64,000 nt of DNA, taken from NCBI GenBank assembly GCA_028825475.1, contig JAPKAB010000001.1, forward strand, positions 172,709 to 236,708, in the 5' to 3' direction. The notes beneath the pieces were generated by a model. It was not told the origin of the DNA, did not search any database, and saw only the letters and a program-made list of their open reading frames with translations. Shown piece after piece: positions 9,163 through 18,041 of the stretch (the first letter of the stretch is position 1; every line of letters begins with the position of its first letter). Source of the DNA: Ascidiaceihabitans sp. GTDB lineage: Bacteria; Pseudomonadota; Alphaproteobacteria; Rhodobacterales; Rhodobacteraceae. Made by a program: the position numbers and the translations under genes.

Positions 9163-9762
9163 TCAAAAGAAAACCAGTTTGATTGCAATGGCCCACATCG
9201 TCAGCGCGATCAGAGCATCCGAAATCTGCCATGCCCGTGGGTTGGAAAAGATCGGGCGTAACAATCGTGCCCCATACCCAAGGGCAAAGAAGAACGTAAT
9301 ACTGGCGGTAACTGCACCAAAGCCAAAGCTGACACGGTCCTCATATTGCGCAGAGATTGAACCGATCAGCACAACCGTATCCAAGTAAACATGCGGGTTC
9401 AGCAAAGACAGGGCAACCAATGTAGCCAGCGTGCTTTTCAGCGATTGTTCCGCCCCATCGGCCGCTTCAAGAGAGCTACCACCTTTCCATGCAGAGACCG
9501 CATTCGTCCAACCATACCATAGTAAAAACGCAGCTCCGCCATAGCGCATCGCGGTTTCAAACCATGGCAGTAATTGCGCAAGCGCCCCAAAACCGGTGAT
9601 CCCTGCCAAGATCAGCACCGCATCAATAACACCGCACACCAAACACACCCAAAAGATATGCGCCCCACGCAGCCCTTGGCGCAAGACAAACGCATTTTGA
9701 GCACCGATCGCGAGGATCAATGTGATGCTAAGAACAAAGCCTTGGAGAAAAGTGAGATACAT
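9163..9762 (-). CDS. LysE/ArgO-family amino acid exporter
   Basis: A 199-residue inner-membrane protein with about six helices. The first helix ends in the family hallmark GAQNAFVLRQG, and LLNPHVYLDTVVLIGS is the conserved second repeat motif, both typical of LysE/ArgO exporters of basic amino acids. I chose ATG 9762, because the region upstream to 9819 adds an unconserved hydrophilic extension. No LysG/ArgP regulator is adjacent. The EamA exporter follows after six bases. Confidence 0.85.
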   Translation of the reverse strand: MYLTFLQGFVLSITLILAIGAQNAFVLRQGLRGAHIFWVCLVCGVIDAVLILAGITGFGALAQLLPWFETAMRYGGAAFLLWYGWTNAVSAWKGGSSLEAADGAEQSLKSTLATLVALSLLNPHVYLDTVVLIGSISAQYEDRVSFGFGAVTASITFFFALGYGARLLRPIFSNPRAWQISDALIALTMWAIAIKLVFF

Positions 9763-9825
9763 GCAGGAGTTCCGAATACTTATTGCAGCATTGCTATCGC
9801 CCAATTGCTCAAAGCACAATCAAAC

Positions 9826-9856
9826 GAAAAACGCCGCCCCTGAAAGGAACGGCGTT
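9826..9856 (-). terminator. Rho-independent terminator of the YebC gene
   Basis: The arms AACGCCG and CGGCGTT (9830-9836 and 9850-9856) form a GC-rich hairpin. Read on the minus strand it is followed by TTTTTC. It lies 28 bases beyond the end of the YebC gene. Confidence 0.8.
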
Positions 9857-9883
9857 GTAAAAATCAGTTGCGGGACAAAGCGC

Positions 9884-10624
9884 TTAAAGCTGCTCCATAA
9901 CCTCGTCGCTGGCTTCAAAGTTCGATGTAACGCGTTGCACGTCATCATCATCTTCCAGCGCATCGATAAGGCGCATCAGTTTCTCCATGCCCTCTAGGTC
10001 CATCTCTGTAGAGATGGTCGGCTTCCAAACCAATTTGGTTGAAGAAGACTCACCCAGTTCAGCCTCAAGCGCATTTGAGACTTCGTTCAGGTCTGTGTCG
10101 GCACACCAAACGGTGTGGCCATCTTCTGATGATTCAACATCCTCAGCGCCCGCTTCAATAGCAGCCATCATCACAGTGTCCGCATCGCCAACAGTCGCTG
10201 GATATTCAACCGCACCTTTGCGGTCGAACATGAAACCAACACTGCCCGTTTCACCCAAGTTGCCACCACATTTCGAGAATGTAGAGCGCACTGTGGATGC
10301 CGTGCGGTTGCGGTTATCTGTCATCGCTTCAACGATCACAGCAACGCCATTTGGACCATAGCCCTCATAACGGATTTCTTCGTAATCTTCGCCCTCACCC
10401 ACTTGGGATTTTTTGATGGCGCGATCAATCACCTCTTTGGGCACAGAGCTGGATTTAGCTTCTTTAACAGCCATGCGAAGACGTGGGTTTTTGTCTGGAT
10501 CAGGGTCGCCCATTTTGGCAGCCACAGTGATCTCTTTTGCCATTTTCGAAAATAGCTTGGCGCGCAATTTATCCTGACGACCTTTACGGTGTTGAATATT
10601 AGCCCATTTTGAGTGGCCTGCCAT
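9884..10624 (-). CDS. yebC: YebC/PmpR (TACO1) family protein
   Basis: A 246-residue cytoplasmic protein with the strongly conserved start [15 protein letters not shown] and the family motif [21 protein letters not shown]. Full length for the family. YebC proteins were long described as DNA-binding regulators; more recent work on the family supports a role at the ribosome in translating proline-rich stretches. It is monocistronic here, with its own terminator. Upstream, GGAGCC-like sequence near 10626-10632 may serve as ribosome binding site. Confidence 0.95.
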   Translation of the reverse strand: MAGHSKWANIQHRKGRQDKLRAKLFSKMAKEITVAAKMGDPDPDKNPRLRMAVKEAKSSSVPKEVIDRAIKKSQVGEGEDYEEIRYEGYGPNGVAVIVEAMTDNRNRTASTVRSTFSKCGGNLGETGSVGFMFDRKGAVEYPATVGDADTVMMAAIEAGAEDVESSEDGHTVWCADTDLNEVSNALEAELGESSSTKLVWKPTISTEMDLEGMEKLMRLIDALEDDDDVQRVTSNFEASDEVMEQL

Positions 10625-10795
10625 AGGAGCCTCCAGCGTTGATTAGGTAATTATGTTTGGACATTTCTATAGGGCACGTCACGGTCCAAGAGCAAGCCCA
10701 CAGCGCAGATCAAGTGAAACCAGCGTCACAATAGAGAGGCGAATTCCCCCTAAATGGCACTGGCCCCTGACAGATACAGCGCATAGAGTCAGAGC

Positions 10796-12568
10796 ATGAG
10801 CACAGATCAAATCATATTATTCTCTCTCTTTGGCGCGGTCTTTGGCCTGTTATTGTGGGGTCGTTTTCGTTATGACATCGTTGCCTTTTCGGCCCTGATG
10901 GTCGGGGTTGTCCTTGGGGTCGTACCCCAAAAAGACGCCTTTGCAGGCTTTGGGCATCCTGCAACCTTGGTGGTCGCTCTTGTCCTTGTTGTTTCCGCAG
11001 GACTGGTTCGTTCTGGCGCTGTGTTCTTGATCACGCGCACTCTTGTCGATGCGAGCCGATCACTTGGGGCTCACATCACCTTGATGGGCGCGATTGGTGG
11101 TATCCTATCCGCCTTCATGAACAACGTTGCCGCATTGGCCCTTTTGATGCCCGTTGACGTTCAAACTGCACGCAAGGCTGGTCGCAGTCCGGGCCTGTCT
11201 CTTATGCCTCTAAGCTTTGCTACGATCCTTGGTGGCATGGTGACATTGATCGGTACCCCACCCAATATCATCATCGCTGCTATCCGCGAAGAAAGCCTTG
11301 GTGCGCCGTTCAAGATGTTTGACTTTGCCCCCGTTGGCGGTATCGCAGCCATTGCAGGCATGACATTCGTGGCTTTGGTCGGTTGGCGCTTAATCCCGCC
11401 GCGTGATGAAAGTTCGTCCACATCAGACGATCTAGCTGAATATATTGCCGAATTGACTGTTCCAGAGGACAGTAAGCATATTGGCAAACGCCTCTCAGAA
11501 CTTGAGCCCGAAGCTGATAAAACTGACGTTGCCATCCTTGGCCTTATTCGTGATGGGAAGCGTCACTATGGCCAAGCACGCAACACCGCGCTGAAAGCAG
11601 GCGATGCGCTTGTACTTGAGGCAACGCCTGATGCGTTGGATGAATTCCGAACATCACTCAATTTGGCACTTTCAGACACTGAACGCACAGAACGCCTTAA
11701 CGCCGCCGGTGAAGGCGTCGAGATCATCGAAGTCGTGGTCAAAGATACCAGCCGTTTGGTGGACCGAACAGCAGAAGCCGTCGGCCTAGCCTGGCGCCAA
11801 AGTGCTGTGTTGATGGGCATTTCACGTGGCGATACCCGCATTAAAAATCAGGTTCGCAAAACACCGATTCAACCGGGCGACATTTTGTTGCTGTTAGTCC
11901 CTCGTAATCGTGGCCATGACGTGACGGATTGGTTGGGATGTTTACCGCTTGCTGACCGCGGTCTGGCCGTAACAGAGAATAGCAAAGTTTGGCTGGCAAT
12001 TGGTATGTTTGCAGGGGCAGTTATCGCCGCAAGCCTTGGCCTTATCTATCTACCTGTCGCTTTGGGCCTTGTCGTGATTGCCTACGTTCTAACACGCATC
12101 GTGCCGTTGTCTGAACTATACACACACATCGAATGGCCCGTTGTCGTTTTGTTAGGCTCGATGATCCCCCTTGGTGCTGCGCTTGAAACATCTGGTGGGA
12201 CTGAGCTGATCTCTGGTGCATTGTTGGGATGGACAGCTGGTATGCCGGCATGGGCGGTTCTGACTGTTCTGATGATCGTTACGATGACTCTATCAGATGT
12301 TTTGAACAACACAGCGACCACAATCGTTGCAGCGCCCGTTGGCATTCAGATGGCACAGTCCCTTGGTGTGTCACCCGACCCATTCTTAATGGCTGTGGCG
12401 GTTGCGGCATCTTCTGCATTCCTCACACCTATTGGGCACAAGAATAACACGCTTATTTTGGGTCCAGGCGGATATTCCTTCGGTGATTATTGGCGTATGG
12501 GCCTTCCACTTGAGATTATAATCGTCGCCGTTTCGATCCCCGCAATTCTTGTATTCTGGCCGCTATAA
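10796..12568 (+). CDS. SLC13-type permease with two TrkA-C (RCK_C) domains
   Basis: A 590-residue membrane protein. An N-terminal block of helices (1-205) contains MNNVAALALLMPV and LIGTPPNIIIAA, the paired hairpin signatures of the DASS/ArsB superfamily. Two soluble RCK_C/TrkA-C domains occupy about 205-385 (TALKAGDALVLEATPDAL and PIQPGDILLLLVPR), then a second helical block with LNNTATTIVAAPVG and TPIGHKNNTLILGPGGY. Members of this arrangement carry dicarboxylates, sulfate or other anions with sodium; the substrate is unknown. A second protein of the same architecture is encoded about 1.3 kb downstream on the other strand. Confidence 0.9.
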   Translation: MSTDQIILFSLFGAVFGLLLWGRFRYDIVAFSALMVGVVLGVVPQKDAFAGFGHPATLVVALVLVVSAGLVRSGAVFLITRTLVDASRSLGAHITLMGAIGGILSAFMNNVAALALLMPVDVQTARKAGRSPGLSLMPLSFATILGGMVTLIGTPPNIIIAAIREESLGAPFKMFDFAPVGGIAAIAGMTFVALVGWRLIPPRDESSSTSDDLAEYIAELTVPEDSKHIGKRLSELEPEADKTDVAILGLIRDGKRHYGQARNTALKAGDALVLEATPDALDEFRTSLNLALSDTERTERLNAAGEGVEIIEVVVKDTSRLVDRTAEAVGLAWRQSAVLMGISRGDTRIKNQVRKTPIQPGDILLLLVPRNRGHDVTDWLGCLPLADRGLAVTENSKVWLAIGMFAGAVIAASLGLIYLPVALGLVVIAYVLTRIVPLSELYTHIEWPVVVLLGSMIPLGAALETSGGTELISGALLGWTAGMPAWAVLTVLMIVTMTLSDVLNNTATTIVAAPVGIQMAQSLGVSPDPFLMAVAVAASSAFLTPIGHKNNTLILGPGGYSFGDYWRMGLPLEIIIVAVSIPAILVFWPL

Positions 12569-12606
12569 CACGCAAAAGTAGAAACTTTACTTGCAAGACT
12601 GCGCTG

Positions 12607-12627
12607 ATAACTTATTACATAAGTTAT
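12607..12627. promoter_or_regulatory. Perfect 9-base-arm inverted repeat upstream of the BASS symporter gene
   Basis: ATAACTTAT (12607-12615) and ATAAGTTAT (12619-12627) flank TAC. The site ends 18 bases before the GTG start of the symporter gene, where a repressor could block transcription. The geometry fits a dimeric regulator of the MarR, GntR or TetR kind, but no regulator gene is adjacent. Confidence 0.55.
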
Positions 12628-12645
12628 TTGAGTTGGAAATTTTAA

Positions 12646-13503
12646 GTGAATACTTTTGTAAATGTGGCTTTGCCGCTGTCGTTGGTGATCATCATGTTGT
12701 CACTCGGCATTGGACTAACACTCAATGATTTCAAACGCGTTTTGAAGCGCCCACATGCATTCGGCCTTGGTGCAGGTGCGCAAATCGTATTTGTGCCTTT
12801 AATAGCTTACCTGTTGATCTTAGCATTTGGCATAACGAGTGAATTGGCTGCTGGCGTCATGTTACTGTCGCTTTGCCCAGGTGGTGCTACTACTAATATC
12901 ATCGCAAAAGTTGCGAAAGGGGATGTCGCGCTGTCGGTCTCTTTAACCGCAGTCGTCAGCCTTCTTAGCATTCTGACAGTGCCATTTGTTGCTGCTTGGT
13001 CCGTGATTCACTTTATGGGTGCTGAAGCACCAGAAGTTACGATAACGGGCCTTGCGCTGGCTGTTTTTGTCATCACAACATTGCCAGTACTCCTCGGGAT
13101 GGCCATCCGACATTTTAAACCCGCCTTTTCAATCCGTGTTGAACCAGCTTTCTCACTCATTGGTGTTGCACTGTTCGCCTTGATTGTCGTTGCTGCGCTA
13201 ATCAGCGGCTGGCAGACTTTCATGGACAACTTCGCTACATTAGGTCCGATCTTAATTGCGCTCGGCCTATCACTTCTGATCATGGGCTTTTTCGTTGCGA
13301 AATTTTCAGGACTGGAGCGGAATGAAGTGAAATCCATTTCGATCGAAGTAGGCTTGCAAAACGCTACAGTTGGTATTGCGTTGGCCTCGATCATCTCGAC
13401 CCAATCAGATGGGTTCTCTGACATGGGACTGCCATCAGCAGTTTATGGCATCTTGATGTATATCGTGGCGGCACCCTTTGTATTTTGGTACCGAAAAACT
13501 TAA
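12646..13503 (+). CDS. Bile acid:sodium symporter (BASS) family protein
   Basis: A 285-residue membrane protein with about nine or ten helices. Family motifs are MLLSLCPGGATTNIIAKVAKGD (the sodium-site region) and IEVGLQNATVGIALA near residue 230-245. Bacterial BASS proteins take up organic anions such as pantoate, pyruvate or sulfonates with sodium; the substrate here is not evident. The start is GTG 12646 with only a weak upstream site, and a strong palindrome lies 18 bases upstream. A GC hairpin directly follows the stop codon. Confidence 0.85.
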   Translation: MNTFVNVALPLSLVIIMLSLGIGLTLNDFKRVLKRPHAFGLGAGAQIVFVPLIAYLLILAFGITSELAAGVMLLSLCPGGATTNIIAKVAKGDVALSVSLTAVVSLLSILTVPFVAAWSVIHFMGAEAPEVTITGLALAVFVITTLPVLLGMAIRHFKPAFSIRVEPAFSLIGVALFALIVVAALISGWQTFMDNFATLGPILIALGLSLLIMGFFVAKFSGLERNEVKSISIEVGLQNATVGIALASIISTQSDGFSDMGLPSAVYGILMYIVAAPFVFWYRKT

Positions 13504-13519
13504 GGGGCCCGAAGGCCCC
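13504..13519. terminator. GC-rich hairpin after the BASS gene
   Basis: GGGGCC and GGCCCC arms (13504-13509 and 13514-13519) with a CGAA loop begin right after the TAA stop. The converging small gene ends 37 bases away, so it could serve both. There is no real T-run on either strand, which weakens the call. Confidence 0.45.
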
Positions 13520-13556
13520 AAAACATATTCCAATACTGCAGCTACAAAAGATTGAA

Positions 13557-13757
13557 CTACTTCTTCGCTTTTGCAGCCACTTCAGCAGCCTTCACAACGG
13601 CCTTTTCTTCCTTCGTCATCTTGTTGCCCCAGCTGTTGTTGCTGATGCCCAGATCACTTGGCATTGGTTTGGTTTTGCCGCGACTGACTTTGCCACCTTT
13701 CTCAAGGAATTGTTTGATCAGGTCTTCGTCTGTCGTTTCTTTGATAACTTGTTTCAT
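13557..13757 (-). CDS. Small conserved lysine-rich protein of unknown function
   Basis: A 66-residue, highly charged soluble protein. GAGG precedes ATG 13757 with an eight-base spacer, and the frame has ordinary coding character. The middle (KVSRGKTKPMPSDLGISNNSWGN) recalls small uncharacterised proteins in other Rhodobacterales, and the C-terminal third is an Ala/Lys-rich helix (AVVKAAEVAAKAKK). I cannot assign a function. A nucleic-acid or ribosome-associated role would fit its charge but is not shown. Confidence 0.7.
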   Translation of the reverse strand: MKQVIKETTDEDLIKQFLEKGGKVSRGKTKPMPSDLGISNNSWGNKMTKEEKAVVKAAEVAAKAKK

Positions 13758-13824
13758 GTGTAAAACCTCGGGTGAAAAATGGGATCAAAGTGATTTCGTA
13801 ATCTTAGGTCACTATAGGGCAAAG

Positions 13825-15603
13825 TCACAAGGGCCAAAGAATTGGAATAACCGCTGATGCTAGAACTCCGATGCTAAGGTTCAAGGGAATACCAACGCGC
13901 ATAAAGTCTGTGAATTTATAGCCACCCGGACCGTAAACCAACATATTGGTTTGATACCCGATTGGCGTGGCAAAACTGGCAGAGGCCGCAACCATAACCG
14001 CCACAACAAGCGGACGCGGGTCAATCCCAAGGGCTGTGGCCAACCCAATAGCGATGGGTGTCACCACGACGGCCACTGCATTGTTGCTAACCAATTCAGT
14101 CAACACTGAGGTCAATAAATAGATAGCCCAGATAATGAGGAAGGGCGGCAAATTGCCCAGTGCCGGCGCAATTGCATTCACGATCAGTGCAACGGCACCC
14201 GATGCCTCAAGTGCCGCACCAATGGCAAGCATCGAAAAAATTAGCGCCAGAAGACGGCCATCCACAAAGGAAAACGCTTCTTCCGCATCTATGCAGCGTG
14301 TGATCAAAACAAACGAAACCGCTAGGATCGATAGCAAGAAGATTGGTGCGACACCAAGTGCTGCCAAGGTCACCAGCCCAATAAGCGCCGCAATAACGAG
14401 CGGCGCGTGGCTTCGACGAAACGCACGCGCAGACGGTTTGGACACGTCAACCATTTCCATCTCAATCGACAGACGTTGAATATCCGCAGGCGCACCTTCT
14501 AGCAAAAGGGTGTCGCCCACTTTAACAATCAAATCGTCCAACTGACGCCCAATATTCTGGTTACGGCGATGAACAGCCAATGGATAAACCGCGAACCGAC
14601 GGCGTAGGCGCAGTGACCCCAATGAACGGCCAATCATTTTACAACCGGGTGTAATCAATGCCTCAACGGTTGTGGTCTCCACCGCAGAAACTTGGTCAAC
14701 ACGCTTTAGTTCTTTGTTTCGCTGCAGTGACAACAGTTCAGTAATTTGGGTTCGCAAAACGACGCGGTCACCCACGGCCAGCTCAACACCCTGAAGATTG
14801 CGGCGTAAAGACCGATCGCCACGAATAACATCGATCAAGCGCACACCTTCGCGTTTGAACAATTGAACGCCAGTGACTTCGCGACCGATCAAGTTGGATT
14901 CGGGGGGAATGACCGCTTCGGTAAAGAACTTCATGCGGGACCTATCGGACAACAAGTCCGTCATGCTTTCGCGATCCGGCAACAACATCGGTGCGACAAA
15001 GCGTAAATAGATCATGCCCCAAATCACAAGGATAATACCCAGCGGCGTAACCTCGAAAATCGTAAATCCAGCCAACCCTTGGGCACGGGCGACACCATCA
15101 ACCAACAAGTTGGTCGATGTCCCGATCAAAGTCAGTGTCCCACCCAAAATCGCGGCGTAGCTCAGCGGGATTAGCATCTTAGACGAGGCAATGCCCATAG
15201 TCTTGGCAAGCTGAACAAACACAGGGATCATCACAACCACAACAGGCGTGTTCGACACAATTGCTGATGACAGCACGACAAAGGTCATCAGCAACACAAT
15301 AGCCAAGGCGGGATTGGTTTGCGCAATCCGGTCCGCCTGCCCTGTGAATGCCTCTAGTGCACCAGTGCGCACCAACGCCCCCATAATGATGAACATCGCG
15401 GCAATGGTCCAAGGCGCTGGGTTTGAAAGCGCCTGAAGGGCATCTTCATATGGCAACAACCCTAACCCTAGAAGCAAAGCCGCGCCTGTGATTGCGACAA
15501 CTTCTGTGGGGAAGGTTTCGCGTAAAAACAGGATGAACATGATCGCAACAACAGTGAGGGTTAGAATTGCGCTACCGGTTTGCGAGAACTCAAAGAATGC
15601 CAT
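13825..15603 (-). CDS. SLC13-type permease with TrkA-C domains (second copy of the architecture)
   Basis: 592 residues from ATG 15603, preceded by AGGTAG; the frame continues upstream to 15738 but that part overlaps the preceding gene and looks non-coding. It shows the DASS hairpins SNTPVVVVMIPVF and LIGTSTNLLVDGVA, two TrkA-C domains in the middle (GVELAVGDRVVLRTQ and LIVKVGDTLLLEGAP), and the second helical block with SNNAVAVVVTPIAIG and TPIGYQTNMLVYGPGGY. It closely parallels the permease at 10796-12568 in size and domain order. The DMT exporter gene lies 13 bases upstream on the same strand, so the two are probably cotranscribed. Confidence 0.9.
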   Translation of the reverse strand: MAFFEFSQTGSAILTLTVVAIMFILFLRETFPTEVVAITGAALLLGLGLLPYEDALQALSNPAPWTIAAMFIIMGALVRTGALEAFTGQADRIAQTNPALAIVLLMTFVVLSSAIVSNTPVVVVMIPVFVQLAKTMGIASSKMLIPLSYAAILGGTLTLIGTSTNLLVDGVARAQGLAGFTIFEVTPLGIILVIWGMIYLRFVAPMLLPDRESMTDLLSDRSRMKFFTEAVIPPESNLIGREVTGVQLFKREGVRLIDVIRGDRSLRRNLQGVELAVGDRVVLRTQITELLSLQRNKELKRVDQVSAVETTTVEALITPGCKMIGRSLGSLRLRRRFAVYPLAVHRRNQNIGRQLDDLIVKVGDTLLLEGAPADIQRLSIEMEMVDVSKPSARAFRRSHAPLVIAALIGLVTLAALGVAPIFLLSILAVSFVLITRCIDAEEAFSFVDGRLLALIFSMLAIGAALEASGAVALIVNAIAPALGNLPPFLIIWAIYLLTSVLTELVSNNAVAVVVTPIAIGLATALGIDPRPLVVAVMVAASASFATPIGYQTNMLVYGPGGYKFTDFMRVGIPLNLSIGVLASAVIPILWPL

Positions 15604-15616
15604 GGAGCTACCTATT

Positions 15617-16552
15617 TTAGTTGAGACCAGTTTGATCCATCGAAACACTCGGCGCAACCGGTTCACTTGGCTTGCGCGGCTGTACCAAATACATCCCCGC
15701 CAACATCGCCAAAAGCGCCAGCCAAACTTGCGGCACATAAGTTTCGTTCAAAATGACCTTGGCCCAAAACACGCCAAAGACCGTCACAAGATAACTGACC
15801 TGCACCGCAAAAACGGGCCCCGTGCGCCCCACCAGCCATACGTAACCAGCGTAAACCATCACATGAATCAAAGAGCCTAAGATATGTGCATAATCCGGAA
15901 TACCGTAGGGCGGCATCGGGTTGATCCACTGCCCCGTGGCCAACGCCAGAGGCAGCGAAATAATAGCTCCAACCAATGATGCACCCAGTAGAACTTGGAT
16001 TGAATCCATCCCTGCAGTACCCCATTTAGCGACGTAATTGCCCTCACATGCGTAGCACGCGCCACCTATCAGCGCGATCATCACCCAAAAAGCAGATCCC
16101 ATTTGAGGGATACTGGCAGAGGGAAGAACAATCATCATGACACCGGCCAAACCAAGGAACAGCCCGCCCAAACGGCGCGCCTCAAACCGGTCATTGCCAA
16201 GGGCAAGTGCAACAGGAAAGGCAAAAATGGGAACCATAGAAAGCAGGATGGATAAGATACCTGAGGGCAGATGCACCGCAGCTTGATAAGTCGCAGAATT
16301 GGGGATCACGGTGCCTATTAGTGCGATAATCAAATAGACCCGCAACTGCGCAGGCCCCAAGGGCAGACCTTTACCACGGATCAAACTAACGACCGCCAAC
16401 AGGGCCGCCCCAATAGCCGCCTGCCAAAATATCAGGCCAAAAGGTTGATAGCCTTCGCTCACAGCCAACTTGGACATCGGTTGGGTAAAGCTCCAACCCA
16501 TCCCTAAAATGATCAGGACAAGGCTATACCCAAGAAGTTGGCGTTGGTTCAT
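15617..16552 (-). CDS. EamA-family (DMT) exporter
   Basis: A 311-residue protein with about ten helices in two EamA repeats (the first ends in FLGLAGVMMIVLP, the second in WLALLAMLAGMYLVQPRK). The family exports amino acids, purines or other metabolites, or imports them in a few cases. Its ATG follows the YmdB stop codon without a gap (TAGATG), so translation is coupled, and the SLC13 permease follows after 13 bases. The three genes probably form one transcript. Substrate unknown. Confidence 0.82.
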   Translation of the reverse strand: MNQRQLLGYSLVLIILGMGWSFTQPMSKLAVSEGYQPFGLIFWQAAIGAALLAVVSLIRGKGLPLGPAQLRVYLIIALIGTVIPNSATYQAAVHLPSGILSILLSMVPIFAFPVALALGNDRFEARRLGGLFLGLAGVMMIVLPSASIPQMGSAFWVMIALIGGACYACEGNYVAKWGTAGMDSIQVLLGASLVGAIISLPLALATGQWINPMPPYGIPDYAHILGSLIHVMVYAGYVWLVGRTGPVFAVQVSYLVTVFGVFWAKVILNETYVPQVWLALLAMLAGMYLVQPRKPSEPVAPSVSMDQTGLN

Positions 16553-17371
16553 CTAGCCCTTTGGGCCCGCTTGAGACAGCGCACCACCTTGGCGGACCAT
16601 TTCAATGCGCGTCGCCTTACCAGTTCTATCGTCCGTCTCGATGTAGACACCTGATAGGGTCGCGTCGCCAGCAGCAGGTGTAAACCGTTCTTTGGGCATA
16701 CCAGTGATAAAGCGGCGCAGCGGTTCGGATTTTTCCATACCAATGACTGAGTTATAGTCCCCGCACATACCCGCGTCCGTCAGATACCCCATACCTTTTT
16801 GCATGATCATCGCATCGCTGGTTGGCACGTGCGTGTGTGTCCCGACCATCAAGCTGGCGCGTCCATCACACCAATGCCCCATCGCCATCTTTTCAGATGT
16901 CGCTTCGCAGTGGAAATCAACAATGATTGCATCGGCCTGACCACCAAGTGGGTGGGTCTTAAACACAGGTTCAATCGCTGAAAATGGGTCGTCGAATGGG
17001 CGTTTCATGAACACCTGACCAAGCGCTTGTGCGACTAGCACTTTGCGGCCGTTATTGGCGGTAAACAAACGTGCACCTTTGCCGGGTGACGCTCTGGAAA
17101 AATTCAGCGGACGGATTACGCGCGGTTCATGTTCGATAAACTGAAGCATATCTTTTTGGTCAAAGGCGTGATCGCCAAGCGTGATGCAATCTGCGCCAGC
17201 TTCCAAAATCAACTTGGCATGTGCGCCTGACAGCCCCATGCCACCCGTCGCATTTTCGCCGTTCACAACGACAAAATCCAGTTTCCATTCTTCACGCAAG
17301 CGAGGCAATTTTTCAGAAATGGCGCGGCGCCCGGCGCGGCCCATCACATCCCCAAGGAACAATATTTTCAT
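16553..17371 (-). CDS. ymdB: YmdB-family metallophosphoesterase
   Basis: 272 residues from ATG 17371, where the conserved N terminus MKILFLGDVMGRAGRR begins. Metal ligands are visible in GDVMG, NGENATGG, LGDHAFDQ and VGTHTHVPTSDA, the pattern of the TIGR00282 phosphoesterases. In Bacillus YmdB acts on 2',3'-cyclic nucleotides and influences late developmental gene expression; the role in alphaproteobacteria is not established. Directly followed by the EamA exporter gene with no spacer. Confidence 0.9.
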   Translation of the reverse strand: MKILFLGDVMGRAGRRAISEKLPRLREEWKLDFVVVNGENATGGMGLSGAHAKLILEAGADCITLGDHAFDQKDMLQFIEHEPRVIRPLNFSRASPGKGARLFTANNGRKVLVAQALGQVFMKRPFDDPFSAIEPVFKTHPLGGQADAIIVDFHCEATSEKMAMGHWCDGRASLMVGTHTHVPTSDAMIMQKGMGYLTDAGMCGDYNSVIGMEKSEPLRRFITGMPKERFTPAAGDATLSGVYIETDDRTGKATRIEMVRQGGALSQAGPKG

Positions 17372-17474
17372 GGAGTATGGGTTAGGCGGGCAAAGCCGCT
17401 GGGGCAAGAGGGATTCACACTGCCGACCTGAATTGATCTATTTATTAACTCGCCAGAATTGTATCGTGATCAAA

Positions 17475-18041
17475 TCACATCCGTTTTGGTGTGATTATCC
17501 CCGTTTCGGTCACGATCATATCAAGGGGCTGATCTGTAGGTTCCAAAGGCAAACCTGCGGCTTCCTGCCCAGAGAATGCAAATCCAATGGCCAAAGTCGC
17601 CCGTTTCGCCCGCAAGATTTCAAGCGTGCGATCATAGAACCCACCGCCATAACCTAAACGCCCCCCGTCACGGTCAAATGAAACAAGCGGCACAATCACG
17701 ATCTCTGGTTCAAAAAAATCATCCAGCACTGGTATGCGCGCACCAAATGGTCCGTCTTTTAATTCAGCATCCGGTTCCCAGCGTGAAAACAGCAAAGGAT
17801 GGTCCGCTTCAACAATGACCGGAACCCCAACATGGCCATAAGCCGCCGCTTCGGCCATCGCAGGCAATGGATCAATTTCAGTGCGTATCGGCATGTAACC
17901 AGACATCGGGACACCGCGATATCCAGCCAACAAGGCAGATAAGTGCCCAGCCGCTCCACCAGATTGTTCATCAAACGCAGCTTTGCGGCGTGCAAAGCCA
18001 GCTTTGCGCGCCGCCGCTTTGATCTGAGCAAGGTCGTTCAT
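17475..18041 (-). CDS. 5-formyltetrahydrofolate cyclo-ligase
   Basis: A 188-residue cytoplasmic enzyme that converts 5-formyl-THF to 5,10-methenyl-THF using ATP. The family signature GYGGGFYDRTL is at about residues 131-141, and an Arg/Lys-rich N terminus typical of the family is present. Its ATG overlaps the mgtE stop by four bases, so it follows mgtE in one transcript. It precedes ymdB after 103 bases; the cyclo-ligase next to 6S RNA seen in other proteobacteria is not evident here because the gap is too short. Confidence 0.92.
   Translation of the reverse strand: MNDLAQIKAAARKAGFARRKAAFDEQSGGAAGHLSALLAGYRGVPMSGYMPIRTEIDPLPAMAEAAAYGHVGVPVIVEADHPLLFSRWEPDAELKDGPFGARIPVLDDFFEPEIVIVPLVSFDRDGGRLGYGGGFYDRTLEILRAKRATLAIGFAFSGQEAAGLPLEPTDQPLDMIVTETGIITPKRM

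Noticed and set aside
17372..17474. Possible 6S RNA next to the 5-formyl-THF cyclo-ligase gene
   Set aside because: The gap is about 100 bases, too short for the 6S fold, and no paired arms with a central bubble are seen.
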